A stretch of 64,000 nt of DNA, taken from contig NZ_CP041036.1 in NCBI RefSeq assembly GCF_006385555.1, forward strand, positions 3,844,001 through 3,908,000. The letters run 5' to 3'. The stretch is from Shewanella polaris. Lineage in GTDB: Bacteria > Pseudomonadota > Gammaproteobacteria > Enterobacterales > Shewanellaceae. Positions 1 through 9,320 of the stretch are shown here, in pieces. The stretch's first letter is position 1. The number at the start of each line of letters is the position of its first letter. The position numbers were made by a program, and so were the translations under genes. The notes beneath the pieces were generated by a model that did no database searches, had not been told where the DNA came from, and saw nothing but the letters and a program-made list of their open reading frames with translations.

Positions 1-2
1 TA

Positions 3-935
3 CGCGAAATTGGCTACACCAATTCAGATATGGGTTTTGATGCAGATTCATGTGCAGTACTAAATGCCATTGGCAAACAGTCTCCAGATATTAATCAAGG
101 TGTTGATCGTGCCGATCCTGCTGAGCAAGGCGCTGGCGATCAAGGCTTAATGTTCGGTTATGCAAGCAATGAAACTGATGTATTAATGCCTGCACCTATT
201 ACTTACGCCCATAAATTAGTTAAGCGTCAGTCTGAAGTGCGCAAAAACGGTACACTACCGTGGTTACGTCCAGATGCGAAAAGCCAAGTCACTTTTGCCT
301 ACGATAACGGCAAAATCATTGGCATTGATGCAATTGTATTATCAACTCAACATCGTGAAGACATTAAACAAGCTGATTTGATTGAAGCCGTAATGGAAAC
401 CATCATTAAGCCTGTGTTACCTGAACAATGGTTAAATAAAGACACTAAATACTTTATTAACCCTACAGGGCGTTTTGTTATTGGCGGACCCGTTGGTGAC
501 TGTGGACTAACAGGACGTAAAATTATCGTTGACACATATGGTGGCATGGCGCGTCATGGTGGTGGTGCTTTCTCTGGTAAAGACCCATCAAAAGTTGACC
601 GTAGTGCTGCTTATGCTGCACGTTATGTGGCTAAAAATATTGTTGCTGCGGGTCTTGCTGATCGTTGCGAGTTACAAGTGTCTTATGCGATTGGTGTTGC
701 AGAACCAACCTCTATCAGTATCGAAACTTTCGGTACTGGTAAGGTGTCTCAAGAAGTGTTAATTAAATTGGTTCGTCAACACTTTGAACTACGTCCATAT
801 GGCTTAACAGCAATGTTAGATTTAGCACGTCCAATCTATCAACAGACTGCTGCTTATGGCCACTTTGGTCGAGATATCTTCCCTTGGGAAGCAACAGATA
901 AAGCTGAAATCCTTCGTGCAGACGCTGGATTATAA
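3..935 (+). CDS. metK: S-adenosylmethionine synthetase, 5' end outside the window
   Basis: MetK makes S-adenosylmethionine from methionine and ATP in the cytosol. The frame is open from base 3, so the visible part is the C-terminal ~310 of about 383 residues. The family motifs [21 protein letters not shown] and, near residue 180 of the visible part, the [16 protein letters not shown] segment that binds phosphate and metal are all present and intact. The C-terminus (FPWEATDK...) matches the usual end of the protein. An ATG at base 30 is internal and is not the start. An intrinsic terminator follows 60 bases after the stop, so metK is the last gene of its transcript. Identification is very secure. 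Confidence 0.97.
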   Translation, partial: REIGYTNSDMGFDADSCAVLNAIGKQSPDINQGVDRADPAEQGAGDQGLMFGYASNETDVLMPAPITYAHKLVKRQSEVRKNGTLPWLRPDAKSQVTFAYDNGKIIGIDAIVLSTQHREDIKQADLIEAVMETIIKPVLPEQWLNKDTKYFINPTGRFVIGGPVGDCGLTGRKIIVDTYGGMARHGGGAFSGKDPSKVDRSAAYAARYVAKNIVAAGLADRCELQVSYAIGVAEPTSISIETFGTGKVSQEVLIKLVRQHFELRPYGLTAMLDLARPIYQQTAAYGHFGRDIFPWEATDKAEILRADAGL

Positions 936-994
936 TAAGCTAACTGTCTATGTCGTTTTAACCTAGAATTTGTAAACTAAGTTAATAGCATAGA

Positions 995-1028
995 AAAATA
1001 AAACCGCCATTAGGCGGTTTTATTTTTT
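995..1028 (+). terminator. Intrinsic terminator after metK
   Basis: A GC-core stem, AAAATAAAACCGCC paired with GGCGGTTTTATTTT, has an ATTA loop and ends in a T run. It lies 60 bases downstream of the metK stop, before an unrelated acetyltransferase gene. Confidence 0.9.
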
Positions 1029-1084
1029 CTGTTTTGTAGCAATAACAACATATAACATTAATAACATCATTATTTGATTTTAAA

Positions 1085-1627
1085 ATGGCTCACATTATGT
1101 ATCAACCAACTTGGCTAAACACAAAGATAACTGGAAATCAGCAACCTTCTGTTGCCATTAGAGAATGGTCCGCAATCAAATTATTCTACCGTCAACATAT
1201 GCCTTATGCTCGATTGGCCCAAAAAGAATCTGTTGCTGTCATCCATCATGTTCAACCAACACTCACGAATGACACAGAATTGAGCCAGCAAATAATCATT
1301 GCCGCAATAAGAGTTAAACCTGTAGGCCAATATCAATTAATAAGTGGATTGTTAGTCCATCCTGACTATCGTGGCCAGCAAGTATCAACTCAACTATTAA
1401 AATTTATCGCACCAAAATTAATCGTTAAAGATTGTTTCTTATTTGCCCATCCGTGGTTAATAAGTTTATATCAACAACAGCAATTTATAGTAAGAGAGCC
1501 AAGTGAATTATCCACATTGCCAGCAGAAATAACTCAATTATATCACCGGTATCACAGTGAACAGCGACCATTAATATTGATGCAACTTAGTGAGCTAAAT
1601 GACATCAATGGGCTTAAGTCAGAATAA
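1085..1627 (+). CDS. GNAT-family N-acetyltransferase
   Basis: This 180-residue protein carries the GNAT acetyl-CoA-binding motif A around residues 94-115 (LISGLLVHPDYRGQQVSTQL): a beta-strand followed by a R/Q-x-x-G/A-type pyrophosphate loop. The acceptor substrate cannot be read from the sequence. The start is uncertain: ATG at 1085 and ATG at 1097 are both possible and neither has a strong ribosome binding site. The gene stands alone between the metK terminator and a gene on the opposite strand. A function in acetylating a small molecule or protein terminus is family inference only. Confidence 0.75.
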   Translation: MAHIMYQPTWLNTKITGNQQPSVAIREWSAIKLFYRQHMPYARLAQKESVAVIHHVQPTLTNDTELSQQIIIAAIRVKPVGQYQLISGLLVHPDYRGQQVSTQLLKFIAPKLIVKDCFLFAHPWLISLYQQQQFIVREPSELSTLPAEITQLYHRYHSEQRPLILMQLSELNDINGLKSE

Positions 1628-1704
1628 GTCCAATTCAAATAAACCTAATTCAGTCTAATCTTAAATCAACTTAAACTTACATCAAGACAGCACTTGTAAG
1701 TCAA

Positions 1705-2064
1705 TTAGCAGTGATCGAAATGGGCCGTTTCAATACACATAAACGACACTTGCTGCATGGTCATAATCGGCACATCTTTAACAATGATTGAGGCCGTGTT
1801 AATCAGCTCTATTTGGGAAGCCAATGTTATTGCAGCATTATAATCATTGGTTATGCCACAAAATATCCACATCTCTTTCCAACGAACAAAATACCCAGAA
1901 TGTTGCACTTGAGAATTAACCGCATCTTGAAAGTGCGCTTCAATACATTGATACGGTTCCCCAGCATCAGACAGTACTGCAGCAATTAACTTCACGTTGT
2001 CAAACGCCGAAAGTCTTAAGCTTAGGTATGGTGCAAAAAGTGTTTCAAAATCAATGTTCGTCAT
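1705..2064 (-). CDS. Conserved hypothetical protein, 119 aa
   Basis: I do not recognise this protein. It is soluble, with no signal peptide or membrane segment, and has an alternating hydrophobic pattern suggesting a small alpha/beta fold. It begins MTNIDFETLFAPYLSLRLSAF and has three cysteines, one of them the last residue. It lies in the same direction as the GNAT gene at 2126, with a 61-base gap, and could be its distal operon partner. Codon use resembles its neighbours and the frame is clean over its whole length, which supports a real gene. Confidence 0.6.
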   Translation of the reverse strand: MTNIDFETLFAPYLSLRLSAFDNVKLIAAVLSDAGEPYQCIEAHFQDAVNSQVQHSGYFVRWKEMWIFCGITNDYNAAITLASQIELINTASIIVKDVPIMTMQQVSFMCIETAHFDHC

Positions 2065-2125
2065 ATTATTAATAAGTAACCATGTTGATGTAAACTCATT
2101 TTAACTGCTTAGCCTATGTTGCTAA

Positions 2126-2674
2126 TCAAGCAATATTACTCGTCGCAAGTAAGTAATAATCACGTTGCTCAAAGCTAAATTGATCAATCTCTGTCATTGC
2201 CGCTTTTTGTTTATGCGCAGCCAATGAACGAGCGTTGTCGGCGGCGACATAGGTCACCATAAATGGAAAAGTATCACGTACTTGCCGTTTTAATTCACTC
2301 ACTAACGCCGCGAAAATACCTTGACCACGCTTCGACTCTTGAATCCAAACGGGGCCATATTGACAAGAGTTAGTTGTTGATATTGCTTGACCATTTAAAT
2401 CGGCAAACTTAATTTTTTGAATAATATGGCGGTATAAAGGTTGTGCGGAAAAAAATGACCATTTTGCAGCCATCACATAACCAACAATATGCCCTTGTTC
2501 TTCTGCGACAAGAAACCAATGTTGATTAATTAACTGAATAACCTCACCTTTTCTCAGCGAATGAGCATGTAGTTGGCTATTAGAGTCTAACAACTCATCA
2601 TCAACATGAGCACGCTCTAACTGCACTATGGCAGCAACATCGGTTAATAACGCCTTACGGATAATAAATGACAA
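2126..2674 (-). CDS. GNAT-family N-acetyltransferase
   Basis: A 182-residue GNAT protein. The N-terminal strand IIRKALLTDVAAIVQLE is typical of the fold. Motif A lies near residues 108-130 (GPVWIQESKRGQGIFAALVSEL), with R-G-Q-G-I as the acetyl-CoA pyrophosphate loop. A C-terminal FEQRDYYLL segment resembles the final strand of many GNATs. It starts 3 bases after the stop of the small membrane protein gene at 2678, so the two are probably cotranscribed. The acceptor is unknown. Confidence 0.8.
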   Translation of the reverse strand: MSFIIRKALLTDVAAIVQLERAHVDDELLDSNSQLHAHSLRKGEVIQLINQHWFLVAEEQGHIVGYVMAAKWSFFSAQPLYRHIIQKIKFADLNGQAISTTNSCQYGPVWIQESKRGQGIFAALVSELKRQVRDTFPFMVTYVAADNARSLAAHKQKAAMTEIDQFSFEQRDYYLLATSNIA

Positions 2675-2677
2675 TGA

Positions 2678-2896
2678 TTATTCCTTTGACTCTGAATTGG
2701 GAGATTGATTCTTAGCCCATTCTATCACTAGCGCAACAGGTAACGGAGACATAATTAATGTGCCCACACCAATAAGTAAAGCGATAACCAACATGCCGCT
2801 GACTTGTTGAGCAAGATCACTTTGCCAGTATAGTCCTACGCCCAGCAACAACATGATTACCCCAACAAAATGCAATACTTTGACTATTTTGATCAT
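2678..2896 (-). CDS. Small inner-membrane protein, 72 aa
   Basis: The protein has two hydrophobic segments, about residues 7-24 and 33-60, joined by a short polar loop, and ends in a charged tail with several Ser and Glu. It is upstream of, and 3 bases from, the GNAT gene at 2126, which suggests an operon. No catalytic motif is visible. Function is unknown; the call rests on the membrane topology and tight gene spacing. Confidence 0.65.
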   Translation of the reverse strand: MIKIVKVLHFVGVIMLLLGVGLYWQSDLAQQVSGMLVIALLIGVGTLIMSPLPVALVIEWAKNQSPNSESKE

Positions 2897-3018
2897 TTGA
2901 GACTCTTTAATAGGTTAAATAATGTTAATTCATCCAAAACATTACATTTATTTACTCTTTTATTACTGTTCAAGTAGTAGAATAACCGCAATGTTTTCGT
3001 TTTTGGACCCCTCTCAGC

Positions 3019-3444
3019 ATGATAAAGCATATTCTCGGCGCCACTGTAATATTTTTAGGCCTTAGTGCTTGCCAAAGCCAACCACAAGTTGTCTCTAATG
3101 AACAATTAATGGGTCGTTGGCATGTAGACGTTGTCCTCGATACTCCAACCATTAATAATAGCCCAGCAAATTTAGTGTTTGCCCCAAATGGTCAGCTAAC
3201 AGGTAATAATAGTTGTAATCAATTTTCTGGTCATTACGCTCAGCAAGGTAACTTACTGCAACTGGCTCCGTCAGATTCAACCATGAAAGCTTGTGTCGAT
3301 AGCTTAATGACTCAAGAAGCTGATCTGATGAAGGCGATATCATTAGTGCAGCAAATTGATTTTTCAAAAGGAAAACTCAATTTATTATCAAAAAAGGGTG
3401 ATACGTTATTGGTACTAACAAAGCAATCGTTACCCTTATCTTAA
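3019..3444 (+). CDS. META-domain (HslJ-like) lipoprotein
   Basis: The first 18 residues form a lipoprotein signal ending in the lipobox LSAC, so the mature protein is lipid-anchored in the envelope. The rest fits a META/HslJ domain: a LMGRWHVD opening, a central GQLTGNNSCNQFSGHY block with the conserved N-x-x-x-G pattern, and a terminal strand LSKKGDTLLVLTK. E. coli HslJ is linked to heat shock and novobiocin resistance, but the molecular role of the family is unclear. The gene is monocistronic, with ATG at 3019 chosen because the signal peptide begins there. Confidence 0.85.
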   Translation: MIKHILGATVIFLGLSACQSQPQVVSNEQLMGRWHVDVVLDTPTINNSPANLVFAPNGQLTGNNSCNQFSGHYAQQGNLLQLAPSDSTMKACVDSLMTQEADLMKAISLVQQIDFSKGKLNLLSKKGDTLLVLTKQSLPLS

Positions 3445-3506
3445 ATCCATCGTTTAAATAAATCATCGGATTGGCTATAAGTGTCAGCTTAAATTTCCAC
3501 TATAAA

Positions 3507-3524
3507 AATGAATTTTTATTCAAC
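3507..3524. promoter_or_regulatory. ARG box upstream of argR
   Basis: TGAATTTTTATTCA at 3509-3522 is a perfect match to the E. coli ArgR half-site pair TGAAT-N4-ATTCA. It sits about 90 bases before argR and supports autoregulation by arginine-bound ArgR. ArgR hexamers usually bind paired boxes; a second box at the canonical 3-base spacing is not convincing here. Confidence 0.8.
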
Positions 3525-3539
3525 TATTTTGATTCTTTC

Positions 3540-3556
3540 TTGACTTAATAAGTCAA
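3540..3556. promoter_or_regulatory. 17-bp palindrome in the argR promoter region
   Basis: TTGACTTAATAAGTCAA is an 8-1-8 perfect inverted repeat, centred about 33 bases (three helical turns) from the ARG box. It includes a TTGAC that could serve as a -35 element. It does not match the ARG box consensus well, so it is either a degenerate second box or the site of another regulator. Confidence 0.5.
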
Positions 3557-3610
3557 TCTATTCAAAATGTGCTAGTTTTTTGAATAATAACTATAAGTTG
3601 AATTATCACT

Positions 3611-4081
3611 ATGCCAGCGACAAGAAATCAGGATGAGCTCGTGCGAACTTTTAAAGCGATTCTCAAAGAGGAACGTTTTGGAAGCCAAAGCGAGATTGTT
3701 ATTGCGCTTCAAGCCGAAGGATTCGGTAATATTAATCAATCTAAAGTATCTCGCATGCTCAGCAAGTTTGGTGCTGTGCGAACTCGAAATGCTAAGCAAG
3801 AAATGGTGTATTGTCTTCCTGCCGAGCTAGGAGTCCCTACTGCAGGTAGCCCCGTTAAAAACTTAGTACTGGATGTTGATCATAATCAAGCCATGATAGT
3901 GGTCAGAACCAGCCCTGGTGCAGCGCAGTTAATTGCACGTTTGCTTGATTCAATAGGCAAGCCTGAAGGGATATTAGGTACTATTGCAGGCGATGATACT
4001 ATTTTCATTTGCCCTGCAAGTATAAAAACTATCGATGATACATTAGAAACAGTTAGATCTTTATTCAATTATAGTGAATAA
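3611..4081 (+). CDS. argR: Arginine repressor
   Basis: ArgR represses arginine biosynthesis genes when L-arginine is bound and assists XerCD recombination in E. coli. At 156 residues it has the normal length. Residues ~10-75 form the winged helix ([36 protein letters not shown]), and residues ~85-155 the oligomerisation and arginine-binding domain, with the [10 protein letters not shown] motif that contacts arginine. An ARG box stands upstream and a strong symmetrical terminator follows. In many Shewanella genomes argR lies next to mdh; here no mdh is seen in the window. Confidence 0.97.
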   Translation: MPATRNQDELVRTFKAILKEERFGSQSEIVIALQAEGFGNINQSKVSRMLSKFGAVRTRNAKQEMVYCLPAELGVPTAGSPVKNLVLDVDHNQAMIVVRTSPGAAQLIARLLDSIGKPEGILGTIAGDDTIFICPASIKTIDDTLETVRSLFNYSE

Positions 4082-4092
4082 AAAACCATTCC

Positions 4093-4128
4093 AATAAAAA
4101 AGCAATGCCATGGCATTGCTTTTTTATT
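4093..4128. terminator. Bidirectional terminator between argR and the DyP gene
   Basis: An 18-bp perfect palindrome (AATAAAAAAGCAATGCCA and its complement) has A and T runs on opposite sides. It separates convergent argR and the peroxidase gene and should stop transcription from both directions. Confidence 0.9.
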
Positions 4129-4143
4129 ATCTAAAATTAGCGT

Positions 4144-5082
4144 TTAGGCATCATCGAATTGAATTAAAAAATCCAGCGATGGCACAAAGAATGATGACCC
4201 AGTCAATGCTTTAGTAAACAACATTAAATGGTCATGATTTCCATCGCTATCGCCATGTACCATACTCCGAAGCATTTTTTCAAAATGTTCAGGGGTGCGG
4301 CAGACAGAAATAAATACCAACCCTTGTTCTCTCGTTGAACCATAAGGCATACTTTGACGTAAAATCTCTAATGAGTTTCCTTGCGGATCCTTTAAATTGA
4401 CTCGTTTAGTATGACTGGTTAACGGCTTATCTTCTGATTCGTACTCAATATCATCAGCTTTGGTACGGCCATATATATCTTCTTGTTTTTTTACAGGTAA
4501 ACGATGCCATTTACTTAAGTTATGCAGATATTTTTGTACATGAACATAACTACCTGAAACAAACTTTTCGTCTTCATCACCGACAAGTGCAACCTGTTGA
4601 CGATGGCGTCCTTTAGGGTTTTCTGTACCATCAACAAAACCCATTAAATCACGGCTGTCCATAAATCGAAAACCGCGCTCTTCATCTACTAATTCAACCA
4701 AATCTTCAAACATCTGGTTAATTTCATTGGCAACAAGATGCAAAATATCATAACGATCACAACGGATATGAACAAACAAATCATATTCCATTGCAGGTGC
4801 ATCACGATTACCTTCATTCATAGCAGGAAAAGGTTTTAATAATGCAGGACGAGCGTCTGGATAAAAGGTATCCCAAAAATTAGCCCCAATACCCACAAAG
4901 CCATTAAATGCACTGTCGGTATATTGATCTGTGAGTTCGTAAATGTATTGTGCCACATTAGCAATAGATGGACGTAATTGCTCTTCAACACCATCGTTGG
5001 CATTAAACATCAAATACACACTGTGTAAATTCCCTTCTGCGCAAATCCCTAACTGTTCACGAGGCATAACTTGGTTACCCAT
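4144..5082 (-). CDS. Dye-decolourising (DyP-type) haem peroxidase
   Basis: DyP enzymes are b-haem peroxidases that oxidise dyes and other aromatic compounds with H2O2. The family GXXDG motif is present as GFVDGTENP near residue 148, carrying the distal catalytic Asp. A histidine in the C-terminal half (around the TPEHFEKML segment) is a candidate proximal ligand. At 312 residues it matches the cytosolic YfeX/TyrA subgroup. No Tat signal is present, so it should be cytoplasmic, unlike EfeB. It lies downstream of, and in the same direction as, the iron ABC transporter, but a 254-base gap probably holds its own promoter. No encapsulin gene is nearby. Confidence 0.93.
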   Translation of the reverse strand: MGNQVMPREQLGICAEGNLHSVYLMFNANDGVEEQLRPSIANVAQYIYELTDQYTDSAFNGFVGIGANFWDTFYPDARPALLKPFPAMNEGNRDAPAMEYDLFVHIRCDRYDILHLVANEINQMFEDLVELVDEERGFRFMDSRDLMGFVDGTENPKGRHRQQVALVGDEDEKFVSGSYVHVQKYLHNLSKWHRLPVKKQEDIYGRTKADDIEYESEDKPLTSHTKRVNLKDPQGNSLEILRQSMPYGSTREQGLVFISVCRTPEHFEKMLRSMVHGDSDGNHDHLMLFTKALTGSSFFVPSLDFLIQFDDA

Positions 5083-5336
5083 ATTTACTTATCCACCTTA
5101 ATACTTTCTGTCGGCCTAAATGGTGATAACTTAATACTGGATGCTATTAAAAAACGAATAGCACCTCTGATCAATTTCATTAATCAGTAGCTTATCTTAA
5201 TCAAATGTAAATTTCTTTAAGTGTATTCACATTTAGCTTATTTGTAAGTCACATTTTACTTAAATAAGTTTAGATAAGAGATTGATCATCAGTCACATTC
5301 ATCAAATAGAGATTAAATGATACAGACTGTTGAGCG

Positions 5337-6368
5337 TTAATTAAAAATCACCAGAGGATGCGCGGCAATAACAACATTCACCCGTTGACCAGGCATTAAT
5401 ATTGTTGATTGACTGTTTATATCCAAAACATCATCGCCAATTTGAACTTGATAATGACATACAGTGCCAAGAAAATGCCTTTGGACAATACAACCATTAC
5501 CCTCGATATTGGAATGTAATTCAATTTGCTGTGGTCGCAGTAATAAATGTCCTTGGCTACCAATAGGCAGAGACAACACTTCTGTACTGTTTAGGTATCC
5601 TAAAGAATACTGTACTTGATAATTGGAAGTGACCGTAATCGGTAAATAATTTCCCGAACCTAAAAAGTCGGCTACATAGCGATCTGTCGGCGCAGAGTAT
5701 AGGGTTTCGGCTTTACCATGCTGTATAATGGCGCCTTTTTTAAACAAAGCCAGTTTATCGGCAAACACAAATGCTTCGTCTTTACTGTGGGTAACAAACA
5801 CCGCACTCACATTACGTTGCTTCAATATGGCACGAATTTCCAACATCATATCGTTACGAACTTGTGCATCAATATTAGAAAAAGGCTCGTCGAGTAATAA
5901 TAATTTCGGTTGATAAGCTAATGCACGCGCAATCGATACTCGCTGTTGTTGCCCGCCAGATAATTCATGAGGATAACGAGATGACAATCCCGTTAATTTA
6001 ACCAGCTCAAGCATTTCTTCTAATCGAGTTAACCGCTCCGCACGATTGAGTTCGTTAACGCCAAATAATATATTTTCAGCCACAGTTAAATGGGGAAATA
6101 GAGCATAGTCTTGAAAAATCATGCCTACACCACGCTGCTCACTCGCAACGAACACACCATCACCACTCAAAACTTGACCATTGATCCTAATACAACCTTC
6201 ACTAATGGCTTGTAAGCCTGCTATCGCACGCAATAGCGTTGTTTTACCACAACCACTAGGACCCAATAGTGCAACGATTTCACCCTGTTCTAATATAAGA
6301 TTTAAATGGCGCAATACAACTTGGCCTTGATAATCACTGCAGACATTTTCAATAGTTAACGTTGACAT
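5337..6368 (-). CDS. fbpC: Fe(III) ABC transporter ATP-binding protein
   Basis: This 343-residue ATPase powers ferric ion import. Walker A is LGPSGCGKTTLLR (~residues 35-47), the ABC signature is LSGGQQQRVSIARAL, and Walker B is KLLLLDEPFSNID; the switch histidine lies in AVFVTHSKDEA. The C-terminal ~110 residues form the regulatory TOBE-like domain found in FbpC proteins. It starts 2 bases after the permease stop, so translation is probably coupled. The substrate is inferred from the binding protein and the Fur box; Fe3+, rather than sulphate or polyamine, is the best call. Confidence 0.93.
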   Translation of the reverse strand: MSTLTIENVCSDYQGQVVLRHLNLILEQGEIVALLGPSGCGKTTLLRAIAGLQAISEGCIRINGQVLSGDGVFVASEQRGVGMIFQDYALFPHLTVAENILFGVNELNRAERLTRLEEMLELVKLTGLSSRYPHELSGGQQQRVSIARALAYQPKLLLLDEPFSNIDAQVRNDMMLEIRAILKQRNVSAVFVTHSKDEAFVFADKLALFKKGAIIQHGKAETLYSAPTDRYVADFLGSGNYLPITVTSNYQVQYSLGYLNSTEVLSLPIGSQGHLLLRPQQIELHSNIEGNGCIVQRHFLGTVCHYQVQIGDDVLDINSQSTILMPGQRVNVVIAAHPLVIFN

Positions 6369-6370
6369 AA

Positions 6371-8002
6371 TTAGCCTTGTTGCTCTAATGAGCGATTTAG
6401 ATAAATCAGGGGAACAAGCCCAACCAACACAATCACAATAGCGGCCAATGCGCCATGTTCAAGCCTTTCATCTGATACAAACTGAAAAACATAAGTGGCT
6501 AAGTTTTCAAATCCTATGGGACGCAATAATAATGCAGCGGGTAATTCTTTCATACTTTCGATAAATACCAACAATGCGCCAGCAAAAATCCCCTTACGCA
6601 ATAAAGGTAAATGCACTCGCCATAATAGTTGATTAGGTGTTCGCCCTAGCGTAATACAAGCCATGTCTAAAGAAGGCGAAATACGTTTATAACTGTTTTC
6701 TAAACTGCCAATGGATATGGCAATAAATCGGACACAAAAAGCAAAAATCAGCGCAAACACGCTTCCTGTTAATAATAAACCAGGCCCTCGAACGCCAAAC
6801 CAGTCGTAAACATCGTTAATCGCAAAATCGATAAAGGTCAGTGGCACCAAAACGCCAATAGCTAAAACAGTGCCCGGTAAAGCGTAACCTGTACAACTTA
6901 ATCTAGACGGAAGATGGTCACTTTTACGTGGACTAACCCGGCGAACAAACATCAATATCAGTGAGAGAACCACGCACACAGCACTGACAATTGCGGCAAT
7001 GTATAAACTATTTAGGCTATATTGCCAAAATCGTACATCCCAACTTTCATTGAAATAATCGATAGCATATCCACACAACACAATGAAAGGTAATAAAAAG
7101 GCTGTAAACAACAACACAGCACAATAGCCTAATGCGACCCAAGCCGTTTTTGGTGATAACACATATCTATCGGCTTCATTAAGAGAAGATTGTTTTTGAA
7201 ATAATTGTTGTTTACGACGGGCAAAACGTTCAACCCCAATCATAGAAAAGACCACTAGCAGCATAATTGCCGAAAGCTTTGCCGCCGCAGTTAAACTGCC
7301 ATACCCGAGCCAAGTATCATACACAGCAGTAGTTAATGTCGGTACAGCGAAATAGCTTACAGTGGCAAAGTCTGCTGCGGTTTCCATTGCCACGAGTGCA
7401 ACACCGACAGCTAACGCGGGTCTGGCCATTGGTAATGCTAGGCGCCAAAAACTTCGCCACGGGCTACAACCCATAACACGAGATGCATATAACAAACTGG
7501 AAGACTGCTCCATAAAAGCGGTTCTAGCTAATAAATAGATATAAGGAAATAACACTAACGACAATATTATCGCTGCACCACCAAGACTCCGTATCGAAGG
7601 GAAATAATAATCATGAGGAGATTGCCATTCAAACCAAGCTCTTAATGTACGTTGCACTGGTCCTGCATAATCCAACATATCGGTATAAACATAGGCAACA
7701 ATATAGGCTGGCATAGCTAATGGGAGAAGTAATAACCATTGAAAATAACGACGAAATGGAAAATCACAGCGAGCAACCAACCAAGCCGCTGGCGTCGCTA
7801 TCACTAAAGTTCCCAGTCCTACCAGTAACATCAGTAATAAACTATTAGCGATGTATGTCGGCAGTACTGTATTAAACAAATGGCTAAATACAGCTTGATC
7901 AGGAAGAGTGGCTTGCACAATTAAGGCAACCAGTGGCAATGTTAAAATCGCCGCAATAAAATAACCAGCAAGCGACCAGCTTCTGGTTAAGCCTAAAATC
8001 AT
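6371..8002 (-). CDS. fbpB: Fe(III) ABC transporter permease
   Basis: A 543-residue fused permease with two binding-protein-dependent transport domains and about twelve membrane segments. Each half contains an EAA loop that docks with the ATPase; the first is near AFMEQSSSLLYASRVMG and the second near SPSLDMACITLGRTP. A single double-length FbpB-type permease is normal for this family. It lies between the binding protein and ATPase genes in the order fbpA-fbpB-fbpC. The 93-base gap from fbpA contains a strong hairpin. Confidence 0.93.
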   Translation of the reverse strand: MILGLTRSWSLAGYFIAAILTLPLVALIVQATLPDQAVFSHLFNTVLPTYIANSLLLMLLVGLGTLVIATPAAWLVARCDFPFRRYFQWLLLLPLAMPAYIVAYVYTDMLDYAGPVQRTLRAWFEWQSPHDYYFPSIRSLGGAAIILSLVLFPYIYLLARTAFMEQSSSLLYASRVMGCSPWRSFWRLALPMARPALAVGVALVAMETAADFATVSYFAVPTLTTAVYDTWLGYGSLTAAAKLSAIMLLVVFSMIGVERFARRKQQLFQKQSSLNEADRYVLSPKTAWVALGYCAVLLFTAFLLPFIVLCGYAIDYFNESWDVRFWQYSLNSLYIAAIVSAVCVVLSLILMFVRRVSPRKSDHLPSRLSCTGYALPGTVLAIGVLVPLTFIDFAINDVYDWFGVRGPGLLLTGSVFALIFAFCVRFIAISIGSLENSYKRISPSLDMACITLGRTPNQLLWRVHLPLLRKGIFAGALLVFIESMKELPAALLLRPIGFENLATYVFQFVSDERLEHGALAAIVIVLVGLVPLIYLNRSLEQQG

Positions 8003-8022
8003 AAAAAATACCGAGTTAATTC

Positions 8023-8054
8023 AGCGCACTAAATGAATAATATAATAGTGCGCT
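8023..8054. other. Intercistronic hairpin between fbpA and fbpB
   Basis: AGCGCACTA (8023-8031) pairs perfectly with TAGTGCGCT (8046-8054) around a 14-base loop. There is no T run on the minus strand, so it is more likely an mRNA-stabilising or partially attenuating stem that lets fbpA exceed fbpBC than a full terminator. Confidence 0.7.
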
Positions 8055-8095
8055 AGTAATATTTAAACCAACTTGAGTGAGCGTTCGAGGTTTAG

Positions 8096-9103
8096 TTAAA
8101 GGTCGAACTTCGTTTCATCAAGCAACTTAACAGCGGCTTGATGATATTCAGCCAACTTATAAATAGGTAAACTGTCTGCTTTAAATTCGCCCCATGAAGC
8201 AACTAATTCAGACGGTGCAACATCAGCTTTAATCGGATATTCCATATTGACTTCAGCGTACATTTTTTGCGCCACATCCGAAGTGAGAAACTCCATTAAC
8301 TTAATGGCATTGCCTTTATGCGGTGCATATTTTGCTAATGCCATACCTGAAACATTAACATGAGCACCACGATTTTGCTGATTTGGGAAATTAATTTCAA
8401 CAGCTTCTGCCCAACTTTTTTGGTTTTTATCCATCAGCATTTTGCCAAAGTAGTAGCTATTACCAATGGCAACATCACACATACCTTCTTTAACAGCTAA
8501 CACTTGATCACGATCGTTACCTTGTGGCTTACGCGCTAGATTGGCTTTAACGCCTTCTAACCATGCTTTGGTTTTCGCTTCACCATCATGGGCAATCATC
8601 GACGCCACTAATGCGATATTGTAAGGGTGTTTACCGCTGCGAGTACAAATCTTGCCTTTGTATTCTGGTGAGGCTAAATCTTCATAATCAATATCAATTT
8701 TACCGCTGCGTTCTTTAGAAGAATACACATTACGTACCCGCATTGTCAGCGCATACCAATCATCGTGTTGTGAACGATATTGGGCTGGAATATTGTCGTC
8801 GATGACGCTACTTTCAACTGGAGATACAAGATCTTTATCAACCAACTCCATTAAACGGGAGAAGTCAGATGTCAGTACTACATCAGCAGGAGATAAGCGA
8901 CCTTCACGCACCATACGTTCTGCGATACCGTCTTTAGCAAATACCACATTAACGTCGACACCACTCTGTGCAGTAAACTTCTCTAAAATTGGCTCAATAA
9001 GAAAAGCCTGACGATAAGAATAAACCGTTAATGCATCAGCAGCATAGACTGAAGAAGTCACACTCGCTAAACCTAAAAATGCGACACTTTTTAACAATTT
9101 CAT
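8096..9103 (-). CDS. fbpA: Fe(III) ABC transporter periplasmic binding protein
   Basis: The protein has a cleavable signal peptide ending near SSVYA-ADA (residues 1-21) and a mature part of about 314 residues beginning LTVYSYRQ, typical of FbpA/FutA/AfuA ferric-binding proteins. The tyrosine-rich GNSYYFGKM segment near residue 215 corresponds to the paired tyrosines that ligate Fe3+ in the family. It is the first gene of the iron operon, with a Fur box about 50 bases upstream. It delivers periplasmic ferric ion to FbpB. Confidence 0.93.
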   Translation of the reverse strand: MKLLKSVAFLGLASVTSSVYAADALTVYSYRQAFLIEPILEKFTAQSGVDVNVVFAKDGIAERMVREGRLSPADVVLTSDFSRLMELVDKDLVSPVESSVIDDNIPAQYRSQHDDWYALTMRVRNVYSSKERSGKIDIDYEDLASPEYKGKICTRSGKHPYNIALVASMIAHDGEAKTKAWLEGVKANLARKPQGNDRDQVLAVKEGMCDVAIGNSYYFGKMLMDKNQKSWAEAVEINFPNQQNRGAHVNVSGMALAKYAPHKGNAIKLMEFLTSDVAQKMYAEVNMEYPIKADVAPSELVASWGEFKADSLPIYKLAEYHQAAVKLLDETKFDL

Positions 9104-9155
9104 TAATTAACGCTCCCTAATTAAAACAATTTAGTCAACAAAACCCAATTGATAT

Positions 9156-9170
9156 TGATAATGGTTATCA
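9156..9170 (-). promoter_or_regulatory. Fur box upstream of fbpA
   Basis: TGATAATGGTTATCA is a 7-1-7 inverted repeat with one mismatch to the Fur core TGATAATnATTATCA. It is embedded in a longer symmetrical region (AATTGATATTGATAATGG then TTATCAATTG). Its position 50-70 bases before fbpA fits iron repression of fbpABC. Confidence 0.8.
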
Positions 9171-9320
9171 ATTGCAACAGGATAAGTGATCAAATCAAAA
9201 GGAGCAAGTGTTGTTTCTATATCACGCTGGATATCAGCTAGGTTAAAAATGACACAAATATATTATCCGTCATAGTGACAGATGAGAAGAATAGCGATTA
9301 AATTAATATTAATTAATATG

